Positions 1-11,907 are shown, numbered from the stretch's first letter. The stretch is 64,000 nucleotides of DNA from Saccopteryx bilineata (GCF_036850765.1 NC_089493.1:127354239-127418238); one strand, 5' to 3'. The notes: generated by a model not told the origin, from the letters alone. Numbers and translations: made by a program.

Positions 1-345
1 GAGATAGCCTGATCTAGAATACAGAAGATACAGGTTTGACATCTCAAGGTTCCCGGCTTGAGTGTGGGCTCATCCAGCTTGAGCACAGGCTCATCAGCTT
101 GAGCGTGGGATCAGGGACATGATGACCCCATGTGGCTGGCTTGAAGCCAAGGTCAATGTCTTGAGCCTAAGGTCACTAGTTTGAGCAAGGGGTCACTGGC
201 CCAGCTGGAGCCCCGAGTCAAGGTACATAAGAGAAAGCAGTCAATGAACAACTAAGGTGCCACAACTAAGAACTGATGCTTCTCATCTTTCTCCCTTTCT
301 ATCTGTCCCTGTCTCTGTCTTGCTTAAAAAAAAATTTAGTTAACA
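1..345 (+). mobile_element. SINE-B copy, damaged head
   Basis: The body shows repeated 'cttgagc' blocks, then 'gtcaaggtacataagagaaagc', a CT-rich stretch and an A-run near 327. The tRNA-like head is largely lost or rearranged. The copy may begin outside the window. Confidence 0.8.
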
Positions 346-396
346 CAAAATAAACTGAAACGACATCAAATATAGTTGGTCACAGGGCTGCTGTTT

Positions 397-589
397 TTTT
401 TTTATTTTTAAAGATTTTATTTATCCATTTTTATTGGGGATGGGGGGGGGAGAGAGAGAGAGAACAGGGGGAGGAGCAGGAAGCATCAACTCCCACATGT
501 GCCTTGACCAGGCAAGCCCAGGGTTTTGAACCGGCAACCTCAGCATTCCAGGTCAACGCTTTATCCACTGCGCCACCGCAGGTCAGACC
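397..589 (-). mobile_element. SINE-C copy, minus strand
   Basis: It reads T-rich tail, GA-rich tract, then the reverse complement of the SINE-C head ending 'accgcaggtcag'. It is flanked by a 12-bp direct repeat GGGCTGCTGTTT at 385-396 and 590-601, which marks it as a complete insertion. Confidence 0.88.
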
Positions 590-689
590 GGGCTGCTGTT
601 TCTCAAATCTTTATAGAACAGTCTCTGCTAATGATTTTATGGGTTTTTTTTAATTTTTAATTTAAAAATTTGTTTTTAATTTAATTTTT

Positions 690-1086
690 CTCATTTACAA
701 TTTATACCCATTATCTCTCTGTATCAGTTTCAAATGTACAGCATAGTGGTTAGACAAACATATACTTTACAGTGTTCCCCTGATATTTCCAGTACTCAAC
801 CTGAACGCTACATTGTTATTACAATATTACTGACTACATTCCCCATACTGTACTTTACATCCCCCATGACTATTTTGTGACTACCAGTCTGTACTTCTTC
901 ATCCCTCCACCTTTTCGCCAGCCCCTCAACTCCTCCCCTCTGGCAATCATCCATCAGTTCTCTGTATCTGAGTCTGTTTCTATTTTGTTTGTTTATATTG
1001 TTCTTTAAATTCCACACATAAGTGAAATCATAATGGTACCTATCTTTCTCTGACTGACTTATATAGCCTAATATCCTCTCGGTCTA
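690..1086 (-). mobile_element. Old L1 3' UTR fragment
   Basis: The reverse strand resembles an older mammalian L1 3' UTR, with segments such as 'catagtggttagacaaacat' and 'cacataagtgaaatcataat'. No reading frame is kept. The subfamily cannot be fixed by eye. Confidence 0.6.
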
Positions 1087-1087
1087 G

Positions 1088-1978
1088 ATTTTTTTTTTTT
1101 TTTTTTTTTTAGATAACTAATTTTAACGGAGTGACATTGATCAATTAGAGTACATAGATTCAGAGAAAACATCTCCAGATCATTTTTTTTATCTTTTTTA
1201 TTTTTTTATTTTTTATTTATTTATTCATTTTTTTAATTCTTTATTTATTTATTCATTTTAGAGAGGAGAGAGAGAGAGACAGAGAGAGACAGAGAGGAGA
1301 GAGTGATAGGGGGGAGGAGCTGGAAGCATCAACTCCCATATGTGCCTTGACCAGGCAAGCCCAGGGTTTCGAACCGGCGACCTCAGCATTTCCAGGTCGA
1401 CGCTTTATCCACTGCGCCACCACAGGTCAGGCTCCAGATCATTTTGACATTTGATTATGTTGTATACCCCTCGCCCAAAGTCAAATTGTCTTCCGACATC
1501 TTCTATTTGGTTTTCTTTGTGCCCCTCCCCTCCCCTCACCCTTTCCTCTCCTTCCTTCCCCTCCCCCCGGTAACCACCACACTCTTGTCCATGTCCATGA
1601 GTCTCAAGTTTGTGTCCCACCTAGGTATAGAATCATACTGTTGGTGGGAAAGTAGTACAAATATTACGGTGGTTCTTCAAAAAAATTAAGAATAGAACCC
1701 AGCAATCCCCTCTACTGGGTATATACTCCCAAAACTCAAAAACATTGGTACGTAAAAAACACATGCAGCTCCATGTTCATTGCAGCATTGTTCACAGTGG
1801 CCAAGACATGGAAACAACCCAAAAGCCCTTCAATAGATGAATGAATAAAGAAGATGTGGTACATATATACTATGGAATTCTACTCAGCCATAAGAAATGA
1901 TGACATAGGATCATTTACAACAACATGGATGGACCTTGATAACATTATACGGAGTGAAATAAGTAAATCAGAAAAAAC
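1088..1978 (-). mobile_element. 5'-inverted (twin-primed) L1 end, split by a SINE
   Basis: From 1088 to about 1638 the minus strand matches the bat L1 3' UTR that recurs at 46.4, 55.9 and 61.3 kb, starting with a poly-T (poly-A on minus). From about 1640 to 1978 the sequence switches to the plus strand of the L1 ORF2 3' end ('gatgtggtacatatatact'). Opposite orientation of the two parts of one L1 end is the signature of twin priming. A SINE-C sits at 1186-1431. Confidence 0.72.
1186..1431 (-). mobile_element. SINE-C nested in L1 3' UTR
   Basis: This minus-strand SINE-C has a long T/A-rich tail. It is flanked by the 14-bp repeat CTCCAGATCATTTT at 1172-1185 and 1432-1445, so it inserted after the L1. 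Confidence 0.88.
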
Positions 1979-3705
1979 TGATTCCTTTTTAAATGCAGAA
2001 AAAATTGTAAAAGAATGGCCCAATTCAATTTTAGAAGTTGTCTTAAAGCTGGATTTAAAACCCAACAGTGATCTACACAGACCTACATGCTATGCATAAT
2101 CACACAAAACACAACTAATTTTGCTTTTATTGGATAAATATTCTAAAGAATATATTACTGAATTCATGATATACTTCTATAATTTCCCAAATATTCTTAA
2201 TTATATATATATAACTTGTAAAATTTAGAAAAACTTATTAATACAAAATAATTAGCAATGGGTTCAATAACCAATCTATAACATTTTTCATAATCACCTA
2301 ATTGGGAAACTGATACACATGTTTAAAGAAATCATTATTCATATTGTTTTAAAAGATATTAAAATATATTCAAGAAACATAAACTTGTTAAAAACTGGAC
2401 AGTTTTTGGTAATGGTGATAGCTCTAGTATCTCACACCAAGAACAGTCCACAACTACCCAGTTAAACTATTGGAGCTTGTTTGCCTTTTAATAATTTCAA
2501 AATTATCTATCCCCAAAAGAATTTAGTAAACAGAAGACCCAAAACATTCACGTGGCCTAAGGTAACTACAAAGACTGGAAAAATAAATAAAATTATTATC
2601 TTTTAATAATAATTTAATTATTATCTATTATTGTTCTAAATCTATATCATTGAACTGAATCACTTAGGAAGGAAGGAAACTAAGCTCATTTTTAACTAAA
2701 GAGTTTACATTTTGATTAAAACAGTTAATGTGCCTACTTTTTAATTTTATATCAATAAAAGCCTTACAACTGTAATTATTATCAATTATAACCAGTAGGA
2801 AGAGATCATTTTTAAAAATAACTGCTAAGAACTAACTAGAGGCAGTATATCATGGTAGGTCCTATCATATCTTCTCTAGCTCAACTCTGAAAATATCTTC
2901 TTTCTGCTTATTACCAAATCTCAACTCTGAGAACCAGTGAAAATTATATATAAAAAGAAAAAATTTTTTAAAGTTTGGGTTCTAACGTGAGATTTGTTAT
3001 CAAATCACATTTGCTGTTAGCCTAACTTTGACACTGGCAAGCATCCTCACGATTGGATTTCTCCTTTTTTACCAATATCTGAGTTCTTCCATGAATGGCC
3101 TCAATTGTTCTTAGTAGTCTCTCACCAAAGGAGGAACACTGCACCAGAACCAGAAGCCTTGGTACTTGTTGAGTGCCTGAACTTATAAGTAAGATCACCG
3201 GCCACATTCCCTGTACTACCTCAATTCCAAATATTTGACTAACCTACCACCTGAAATGCATGACTGAAATACCATCTGTTCTCTGACCCGCAGGACCTTT
3301 AAAATTACAACCTTTAGATACCACACACAACATCGGGTAGAACTTCTTTCCAATGAGTGAGTCTAGTTCCAATTTAAGGTATTCCTCCCTTCTCCTATCC
3401 CTTCTGCCAGGCTACCTCATTCCATGAGAGTTAATAAGCAACACTCAGGCATGTATAAAATAATAAACACTATAAGGTGAGATAAACAAGAAAGGGGCAT
3501 CCATTGTTCTCAAAGAGCACCGCCACCTTATAAGGGACACAAATTAGTAAACAATTAACTTTCTGCTACAAAATCAAAAATAAACTATGCAAAGTAGGAA
3601 CTGAGGAGTCAGTTTACACCATTTAATAAAGTTAAACCTCATGAACTGGCACATAAACCAAGATTTGAAAGAGTAATATTTTAATAGAAAAAAAGTTATT
3701 TACAA
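1979..3705. other. AT-rich MYO9A intron, no recognised feature
   Basis: I see no exon with splice sites, no SINE and no clear L1 here. Short open frames at 3022-3207 lack any recognisable domain. It may hold very old repeats below visual detection. Confidence 0.5.
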
Positions 3706-4450
3706 CTGGGGAAAAAATGGAACCAAGTTGTCCTTTAATAGAGGAAGAGATAAACTATGGTATATCCATACAATGGAATATTACCCAGAAATAAAGAGAA
3801 ATGAGCTATCAAGACATGAGTAATTGATGAATCTTAACTGCATATTGCTAAGTGAAACAAGTCAGTTTAAAAAGGCTACGTACTATACGATTCCAATTAT
3901 GCTACATTCTAGAAAAGGCAAATCTATAGTTAGTAAAAAGATGAGTGGTTGCTAGGCATTTGAGGGGAAGGTCTGAACAGTTGAAGAAAATTTTTAGGGA
4001 AGGAAAATTTATTTTATATGATACTGTATAACAGAGGATACACGACATGATGCCTTTGTCAGAACCCACACAGCACAAAGAGGGAATCTGAAAGGTATAC
4101 AAAGTTTTAGAAAATTATTTAAGACATTGGGGGATCCCAGGGAAGAATTCATATAATGACTAGAGAATCTAACTGTATGAAAACACATGGGACAACCTTA
4201 ATGACCAAGAAAGTGGGTGGGAAGAAATGGTACTGACTTAACTAATTCTGAAAATGAAGGATGTCGATAAAACTAAAGACAAAAGGAATGACACATAAGC
4301 ACTCTACACTAGTTGATAAAGTCATTTCCCACAGGGGTATAGACTAACAATTCTAATACTGTTTTACAAGTACACTAGAATTAAATAATTAAGTAAATAA
4401 ATGGAAGATGATGGAAGACAGGTTCCTCACTGTTAAGAGTGGGAGTTTAC
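3706..4450 (+). mobile_element. Old L1 3' end fragment
   Basis: 'ggtatatccatacaatggaa' followed by 'taagtgaaacaagtcag' is the characteristic end of mammalian L1 ORF2 running into the 3' UTR. It is highly diverged and has no open frame. Confidence 0.6.
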
Positions 4451-4659
4451 ACAAAAGTAAGGGAAGAAAGCCAGAATGATACATGTCATATGGATTAAAC
4501 ATCAGCATGACCTCATCTTTATATATAGACAGTTAGATAAACATATCTGTAGATATATAAATATACCCAGGTTAGAATACACATGTATATTTCCTTACTC
4601 TGTCAGAGAAGAGGGCCTATAAAAAATTACATCCCTTCTAAAGTGAATCTGGCCTGGTA

Positions 4660-4795
4660 AGCCCTGACCAGGTGGCTCAATGGATAAAGTACCAATCAAT
4701 GACTGCACAACTAACTGCTAACAACTAAGCAAAATGAGTTGATGCTCTTCTCTCTCTCTCTGCCTCCCTTCAAATCAATGAAAAAAATTAAAATT
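4660..4795 (+). mobile_element. Diverged tRNA-derived SINE
   Basis: The head 'gccctgaccaggtggctcaa' is followed by 'gttgatgctcttctctctct' and an A-rich end. It is shorter and more diverged than the SINE-A, -B and -C copies. Confidence 0.65.
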
Positions 4796-5161
4796 AATCT
4801 GGCAAAATGAGAACTTAGCTGGGAATACGAGAAATCATCATTCCAGAAAGAAAATGGTAATAAAGACCCTGATATAGAAAATAACATATAACTACAAAGA
4901 AAGAAAAATTAGTATCCTTTTCTCCCCACTCATCCAAATACCCCACCTTCAAATAATATAAAATAATCTAACCAAAATCTTATGAGGAGAAATCTCAATA
5001 TAGAAGAAAAACTAGATAGAAAGGCCTAAAACATTGTACAGTCTTGAGTAAAATATTCATCCAGAGTGATCAGGCAAGAGAAAGAAATTAAAGCATTCAT
5101 ATTGGGGGGGAAAAAAGTAACGGTATCTATCACTTTTTGCAGATGACATGATCCTGTAGAT

Positions 5162-5364
5162 CAGCGGTTCTCAACCTGTGGGTAGCGACCCCGGCAGGGG
5201 TTGAATGACCAAAACACAGGGGTCGCCTAAAGCCATCAAAAAATACATATTTATTATACAATACATTTTAAATAAAATATGTATTTCCGATGGCTTTAGG
5301 CGACCCCTGTGTTTTGGTTGTTCGACCCCCGCCAGGGTCACGACCCACAGGTTGACAACCGCTG
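5162..5364. mobile_element. SPIN-like non-autonomous hAT transposon (MITE)
   Basis: This 203-bp element is almost one long palindrome. Its left end is 'cagcggttctcaacctgtgg' and its right end is the near-complement 'ccacaggttgacaaccgctg'. A perfect 8-bp TSD CTGTAGAT lies at 5154-5161 and 5365-5372, the TSD length of hAT elements. The ends match my memory of the SPIN (Space Invader) non-autonomous family, known for horizontal transfer among vertebrates. It carries no gene and interrupts an L1 RT motif. Confidence 0.85.
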
Positions 5365-6261
5365 CTGTAGATAGAAAACCCCAAAGATTTCACCAAAAAA
5401 CTATTAGAAACAATAAACTTGGGAAAATGAACTCAAAACAATTCCTTTTACAATTGCAACAAAAAATAAATAAATAAAGTACTTAGGAATAAACAAAGAA
5501 TGTGGAAGACCTGTATATATTGAAAACTATAAAAGGTTATCAAAAGAAAATGAAAAAGACACACTGAAATGGAAAACTATTCCATGCTTACAAATTGGAA
5601 GAATCAGCATACTTAAAACAGCCATATTACCCAAAGCAATACACAAATTTAATGCAGTCTCCATCAAAATCCCAATGTCATTCTTTAAAGAAACAGAAAA
5701 AATTACCAGGCTTGTATGGAACCATAAAAACCCTTGAATAGCCAAAGCAATCCTGAGGGAAAATAACAAAGCTGAAGGCATTAAAATTCCTGACTTCAAG
5801 TTACACTATAGAGCCACGATAATCAAAACAGCATGGTATTTGCAGAAAAAAGATATATACACCAACAGAACTGAACTGAAAGTACAGAAATAAAACCACA
5901 TATATATGAACAAATAATCTTTTGACAAAGAAGCCAGAAACACACAATGGAGAAAAGAAAGCCTCTTCAAGAAATGGCGGAGAAAATTGGAAAGCCACAT
6001 GCTAAAGAATGAAACTTGACTTCAGTTTGTCCCCTTGCACAAAAATTAATTCAAAATGGAGCAAAGACGTAAATATAATACCTCAAACTATAAATCATAT
6101 ATAAGAAAAAATAGGTACTAAGCTCATGAACTTTGGCCGTAGAGAACGATTTATGAATTTGACCCCAAAGGCAAGGGAAGGCAAAAATAAATGAATAGGA
6201 CTATATCAAACTAAAAAGCTTCCGCACAGCAAAAGAAACTGACAACGAAATAAATAGGCAA

Positions 6262-6620
6262 GCCCTGGCCAGTTGGCTCAGTGGTAGAGCGTCGGCCTGG
6301 CGTGCAGGAGTCCCGGGTTCAATTTCCGGCCAGGGCACACAGGAGAAGCGCCCATCTGCTTCTCCACCCCTCCCCCTCTCCTTCCTCCCTGTCTCTCTCT
6401 TCCCCTCCCACAGCCAAGGCTCCATTGGAGCAAAAGTTGGCCCGGGCGCTGAGGATGGCTCCATGGCCTCACCTCAGGCGCTAGAATGGCTCTGGTCGCA
6501 GCAGAGCGGCGCCCCAGATGGGCGGAGCATGGCCTCCTGGTGGGCATGCCGGTGGATCCCGGTCGGGCTCATGTGGGAGTCTGACTGCCTCCCCATTTCC
6601 AACTTCAGAAGGAAAAAAAA
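6262..6620 (+). mobile_element. SINE-A nested in old L1
   Basis: Full-length copy with A box ('tggctcagtggtagagc') and B box-like 'ggttcaatttccgg'. It is flanked by AAATAGGCA (6621-6629 on the right). Open frames here come from the GC-rich body and are not genes. Confidence 0.9.
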
Positions 6621-6759
6621 AAATAGGCAGCCTACTAAATGAAAGATGATATTTGTAAACAAGAGCTCTGATAAGGGGTTAATATCCAAATATATAATAT
6701 AAAGAACTCACAAAGCTCAGCAACAAACAAGCAAACAATCCAATTAAAAAATTGGGAGA

Positions 6760-7009
6760 CAGCTCATAACAGACTGAACTGGGGTTGGGTTGCATTTTTC
6801 AGGGATTCAGCATGGTGTTGGGGCCAACTTGGACTTGGTGAACATGTTAAGGATACTACTCTTTTATGGATTCTTGCTGTATTGGCCAAGAGTTTGCTTA
6901 AAGGCTTTAATCACTGTAAAAAAAAAAAATAGAAGACTGGATAAAGAAGATGTGGTACATATACACCATGGTTCACTATTCAGCCATTAAAAAAAAATTA
7001 AAAATAAAA
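6760..7009 (+). mobile_element. Composite (non-L1 module plus L1 end) insertion, copy 2
   Basis: This 250-bp insert is flanked by the 14-bp TSD AAAAAATTGGGAGA (6746-6759; 7010-7023). Its first part ('gactgaactggggttgggtt' through 'gtttgcttaaaggctttaat') is shared with 46005-46145 and, from 'ctcttttatgg' on, with 60979 onward. After an A-run it continues as the L1 end 'gactggataaagaagatgtg' and stops at 'cagccatt' plus A-rich tail. The 3' end therefore lies at an internal L1 A-run, not the normal L1 poly-A site. Confidence 0.82.
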
Positions 7010-7029
7010 AAAAAATTGGGAGAGGATTT

Positions 7030-7136
7030 TAAAATGTATTGTAAAATAAATATGTATTTTCCGATGGCTTTAGGTGACCCCTGTGTTTTGGTCGTTCGAC
7101 CCCCACCAGGTCGTGACCCACAGGTTGAGAACCGCT
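7030..7136 (+). mobile_element. Partial SPIN-like hAT, right half
   Basis: Matches the right half of the 5162-5364 element ('ccgatggctttaggtgaccc' to 'cacaggttgagaaccgct'). The left terminus is missing and no 8-bp TSD is visible. Confidence 0.72.
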
Positions 7137-7973
7137 CTGTTAGACTGACCATTATCAACAAGACAGGTAACAAGTGTTGGAGAGGCTGTGGAGAAAAAGG
7201 AACCCTCATTTATTGCTAGTGGGAATGTTAATTACTACAATCATTTCAGAAGAAAGTATGGTGGTTCCTCAAAAAATTAAGACTAGAATTACCATATGAC
7301 CCAGCAATCCTCTGGTTATCTACCCAAAAAACTTGAAAACATTGGTATGTAAAGACACATGCAGCCCTATATTCATCACAGCATTATTCACAGTGGCTAA
7401 GACACGAAAAAAACCAGTGTCCCTTGATAGAGGACTGGATAAAGAAGATGTGGTACATATATACAATGCAATACTACTCAGCCATAAGAAACGATGACAC
7501 AGTGACATTTACAACAACATGGATGGACCCTGAGAACATTATACTGAGTGAAATAAGTAAATCAGAAAATGCTAAGAACTATATGATTTCACACATAGGT
7601 GGGATATAAAACTGAGACTTATGGACATAGATAAAAGTGAAGTGGTTACCAGGGGGAAAGGAATGTGAGGCAGGGGGAAGGGGACTTGAATGAATGGGGA
7701 AGTGGGAGGGAGTGGGGGGAAGGGTGTAAAGAGGGACAAATATAAGGTGATGGAAAATGACTTGACTTTGGGTGATGGGTATACAACATAATCAACAGTT
7801 CAAATGCTATAGAAATGTTCGCCTGAAACCTATGTGCTCTTATTGATTAATGTCACCCTGTTAAAGTCAATTTTCTAAATAAAATTTTTAAATTAAACAA
7901 AAAAAGTTACACAAAATAAAAACGGAGAAGTCATCCAGCATTTGAAATGACAATTGAGAATGTAATCACTCAC

Positions 7974-8100
7974 TTCTAATAATTCCGAAACAATAGGCAG
8001 AACTTCAAGATTGCAGATATCTATGGAGTCATCTCGGTATGTCTTCTTTTTGTAACAAATATTACCCAAATGTAGTATTGCTGAGAGAAGACAGAAAATC
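7974..8100 (-). CDS. MYO9A: MYO9A motor-domain exon (sixth in window)
   Basis: Internal exon of unconventional myosin IXa, a single-headed actin motor with a RhoGAP tail that down-regulates Rho. Read on the minus strand it is 127 bp: one base completes the codon split with the 12955-13052 exon, then 42 codons include 'LLSAILHLGNICYKKKTYRD', typical of the myosin motor upper-50K region. The acceptor (TTTTTGCAG) and donor (GTGAGT) are both good, and the exon ends in phase 0. The downstream exon encoding Switch II lies below position 1. Assignment to IXa rather than IXb rests on the 'YKKKTYRDDS' segment as I remember the two paralogues. Confidence 0.93.
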
Positions 8101-8239
8101 CTGCAAAAATAAAGCAACAAATTACGGTTTGTTTGTGTGGCATTTTCTAAGCTTATTTCATTCCCCAAATTCTAATCTAGCAATTTAGTACAAATATGAA
8201 GTAGTCTTCACTAAATAAGAAATATGGGAAAAATAATTT

Positions 8240-8350
8240 TAACTAAAATCTATTGAGTGTTCACTATGGCCAGGCACTGTGCAAAGTGCTTTACAAAACC
8301 TTAATTTCAGTATTGTACCTATCAGTTGTCAGGAAAATTGTTTGAAAGGG
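8240..8350 (+). repeat. MIR-like ancient SINE remnant
   Basis: 'ggccaggcactgtgcaaagtgctttac' in two blocks (8269-8295) resembles the conserved MIR core. No TSD survives. Confidence 0.55.
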
Positions 8351-9590
8351 ACTTCTTGCTAGTGTTCGAATATTGTATTACTTGTCAAACAGAGTTATTT
8401 CAAGGCAACTTCCTGCTATTATCTGAACTTGCTGGAGAGTTTGAAAAGTTCATGCCTTTCTAAACACTTTCATCATGACTGGTATGCCCTCTCCCTATAC
8501 TGTCTATTTCAGATCAACTGAATCAGAATAAGGTCCTGGAATCTGTATTTTTTAACCAAGTAGCCTAGGTGATTTTTAATAGTAATTGTATTTAAGAAAA
8601 GCTTTCCTACATCATTTTATGGCACTCTTAATAAATGTTTTTTTAAAAACAGCCTAAGGCCATTGGAGTATATTAATGGTTATCAGGCCCCTACTGTGAA
8701 ACATCTACATCTGGACTCTTCCTACTGTCCTTCCCTCCTATATCTGAGGAACACATGCACCTCTTCCAGTCAATAAACAATCCCTCCACGTGTGCTCTCC
8801 ATCCCATGAACTCCAGTTTACTTGGAAATATTATACCTTTTCCTACCTCTCATTTGAATCTATAAGAACTTTCTATCAAAATAATCTCATCTTCACATCT
8901 CTTTAACTTTAAAAAACCCATCTTATAATCTACATCTTGTCCTTCCCTTCACAAACAAGTGTTAACTTATAGTCCTTGTCTTTGTTTTATAATTTCCTTA
9001 TTCATTATCACATTCTGGCAACTAAAATGTCTCATTGAGGTTACCAAACACTTCCATATAAATAAGAAAAGCATATTATTCCTCAACTTTCCTGATATCT
9101 CAAAGGCACTGAACACAATTGAGCATCTAAAACTGAACACAACTCCATCTAAAAGCCATTCTTGGAAATCCATATAGACACATATCTTCATGCCTTGACC
9201 AGTTTATTTCCTTAGGATAAATTTATTCCACTTAAGAAATTTTAACTGTGTTTTCCTAAAATTAGGAAGTATTCTAAATAAAACAAAGATACTGCTTTAG
9301 AAACCTAAATTTAATAACTATAATTTCAGAAATCCTTAATCTACATCTAATTTATAGGTCTAATTTCTCAAATAATTAAAAAAATTTTAATGATTCAATT
9401 AAAATACAAGTCAATTATAAAGGAATAAATCATAAAATTAGTCTGGGTTAAAGTAAAGAGAAAACTATCAACTAAAACATAAAACTAATGGAAGTCAAAA
9501 GATATAAAAACACTAATTTCTGAGCCATTTTAAAAAAAATATTTTTAGCTAGTTTCTATGTTGCTAATTACATTGTTTCAGAATTTGAGT
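8351..9590. other. Unique MYO9A intron sequence
   Basis: No exon-like segment with paired splice sites and no young repeat. Short open frames (for example 8959-9177) have no recognisable domain and AT-rich composition. Confidence 0.5.
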
Positions 9591-9606
9591 TCAAAAATCA
9601 GCCCAT

Positions 9607-9926
9607 TGGCCTGACCAGGCAGTAGTGCAGTGGATAGAGCGTCGGATTGGGATTTGGAGGACCCAGGTTCGAGACTCTGAGATCGCCAGCTTGAGCGCGG
9701 GCTCATCTGGTTTGAGCAAAGCTCACCAGCTTGGACCCAAGGTCACTGGCTTAAGCAAGGGGTTACTCGGTCTGCTGAAGGCCCATGGTCAAGGCACATA
9801 GGAGAAAGCAATCAATGAACAACTAAGGTGTTGCAACAAAAAACTGATGATTGATGCTTCTCATCTCTCTCCGTTTCTGTCTGTCCCTATCTATCCCTTT
9901 CTGTCTCTGTAAAAAAAAAAAAAAAT
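9607..9926 (+). mobile_element. SINE-B
   Basis: Complete copy with poly-A. Flanks repeat 'aaatcagcccattg' on the left and 'aaatcagcacattg' on the right, a slightly decayed TSD. Confidence 0.9.
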
Positions 9927-10171
9927 CAGCACATTGTTTCACACACAAATACGTGATGCATAGACTCCAGCAATAAAAACATCATATAAGCAAACCAATA
10001 GACTATAATTCAATATAAAAGAGATCAATAAATATAAGAATCCCTGTTCTCAATATAACCTTGCATCAGGAGATAACAATAAACAACCATACGATAGGGC
10101 AGAATATCTTAAAATACAGAACGCAGAAACAATGTACAGTTAAAATGGTAGGACATGAAGAGACTCTAAAG

Positions 10172-10526
10172 CAGTGGTCCCCAACCCCCGGGCCACAGAC
10201 TGATACCGGTCTGTGGGCCATTTGATACCGGTCTGCAGAGAAAGAATAAATAACTTACATTATTTCTGTTTTATTTATATTTAAGTCTGAACAATGTTTT
10301 ATTTTTAAAAAATGATCACATTCCCTTTGTTACATCTGTCTAAGACTCACTCTTGACACTTGTCTCGTAAGTTCGACAATTATATTTAAAAATACCACCG
10401 TTTTGCCTGACCTGTGGTGGTGCAGTGGATAAAGCATCAACCTGGAATGCTGAGGTTGCTGGTTCAAAACCCTGGGCTTGCCTGGTCAAGGCACATATGG
10501 GAGTTGAAGCTTCCTGCTCCTCCCCC

Positions 10527-10563
<37 letters not shown>

Positions 10564-10734
10564 CCACCTCTAAAAAAATGAATAAATAAAAATTTAAAAA
10601 AAAATACCACCGTTTTTACGCAGATCGCATAATTTTATTTTGTGCATTTATCCGTTCCACCCTAAAGGCCAATCCATGAAAATATTTTCTGACATTAAAC
10701 CGGTCCGTGGCCCAAAAAAGGTTGGGGACCACTG
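10172..10734. mobile_element. hAT transposon with inserted SINE
   Basis: The ends are 'cagtggtccccaacccccgg' on the left and 'ggttggggaccactg' on the right. A perfect 8-bp TSD CTCTAAAG lies at 164-171 and 735-742 of this kilobase (10164-10171; 10735-10742). Sub-terminal repeats ('gataccggtctg') recur inside. Without the nested SINE it is about 350 bp and non-coding, so it is a non-autonomous element. Confidence 0.88.
10405..10599 (+). mobile_element. SINE-C nested in hAT
   Basis: Flanked by the 17-bp repeat AAAAATACCACCGTTTT (10388-10404; 10600-10616). The SINE is therefore younger than the hAT it interrupts. It has a CT microsatellite before the tail. Confidence 0.92.
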
Positions 10735-10742
10735 CTCTAAAG

Positions 10743-11895
10743 CAAGTATGTCTCAATTCAAATGCCAAGTACGTATTATGTATTAGGCTGCCTGCAAGGT
10801 TGTACTAAAAAGAATTCTGGGGTGGATCTAAGTGCAATAGAAAAGAATGTTGTGATTTATTAGCAGATTCAATCATATTCACAGCATGTACACATGACAA
10901 TCACTCTACCCAAAAAATAAAATTATTTGAATGAGTGAAAAAGAGATGAAGATTTTTCTTTCATGAAATAGAGAAAATAGTGAATGTTCAGAATACAATA
11001 CCAATGTTTTTGAGAATATTGGTCTAGTTAAAATGCAAAACTTGTGTTAGGAAAATATCTGATGATAATATTTGAGCAATAGAAAAGGGTTAAACTGAAT
11101 GTAATGCTACTAGGAATATAGTATTTTAAGTGGTTTCCAACATGGGAGATTGTCACATCAGAAAGCACAGAGGACAACCTTTAGTGTGTAAGAAGTAAAA
11201 ATCGCAATTCTGACATGTTGTGTATCTTACATCATCTTAAAAAAATATAATTAAGTTTCACTACTCTTTAGCATATTGACTTGACACTTCAGTAGGTATC
11301 AGTCAGGTATCAGATAGAACAAATACAGTAACCTAGGGGAAAAACATAAGTAATGCAGCATGAAGGAACTAACAGGGTACTCTCATTTATTTAGTAATTT
11401 TCAAGTGAACTGCAGTTTATGCCATCAATTAAGTAAGTTTGCATATTTGCATATTATTTAGTTTTAACTTATCTTTCATAAAAAAGTCTAGCAAATAATA
11501 TGTTAATTGAAGATTCATTCTAATGTTATCACAAGCAAACAAGAAAATGGCAAAGCTGGTATTTTTCTCCTCCTGGTATGAGATTTAAAGTTGACAATAT
11601 AATTAGATCTGACATATTTATCTATACTAATTCCCTCCTCAAAAATATAGTTATGCTACAATTTTTTTCTGGTGAGAGTCAACATTATTTGTGTCTTTAA
11701 TTTTAAGTATAATTTAATTCATCTTTTGCTCAACCTCTTCTATTATTATTTTTGTTTATATTTAATAAAATAGGTTTAGAACAATTGTAAAAATTAACAG
11801 AGGAAAATCATGTTTTACTGATAGGTATATATGCTTTAATAATGTTAGAGATCAATGATATAGAAGACAAGAAGCTATAAAAAATAGTGTTATAA
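10743..11895. other. Unique AT-rich intron sequence
   Basis: I recognise no exon, SINE or transposon in this stretch. Confidence 0.5.
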
Positions 11896-11907
11896 AACAA
11901 CAATGTT

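Larger units (their letters stand above)
5045..7886 (+). mobile_element. Old 5'-truncated L1 (late ORF2 and 3' UTR), host to nested insertions
   Basis: The plus strand carries degraded L1 ORF2, starting near the RT FADD-type motif ('ttgcagatgacatgatcctg', 5138-5157). It continues through the thumb and C-terminal region to a 3' UTR ending near 7886. Stops and frameshifts are frequent. It is interrupted by a SPIN-like hAT (5162-5364), a SINE-A (6262-6620), a composite insertion (6760-7009) and a partial SPIN-like copy (7030-7136), so it is the oldest element here. Confidence 0.8.

Noticed and set aside
6262..6335. tRNA gene suggested by A and B box motifs
   Set aside because: These boxes are the heads of tRNA-derived SINEs; the bodies, poly-A tails and TSDs follow. 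No free-standing tRNA was found.
1..7973. The next MYO9A exon after 7974-8100
   Set aside because: No minus-strand exon with motor-domain content and splice sites was visible.
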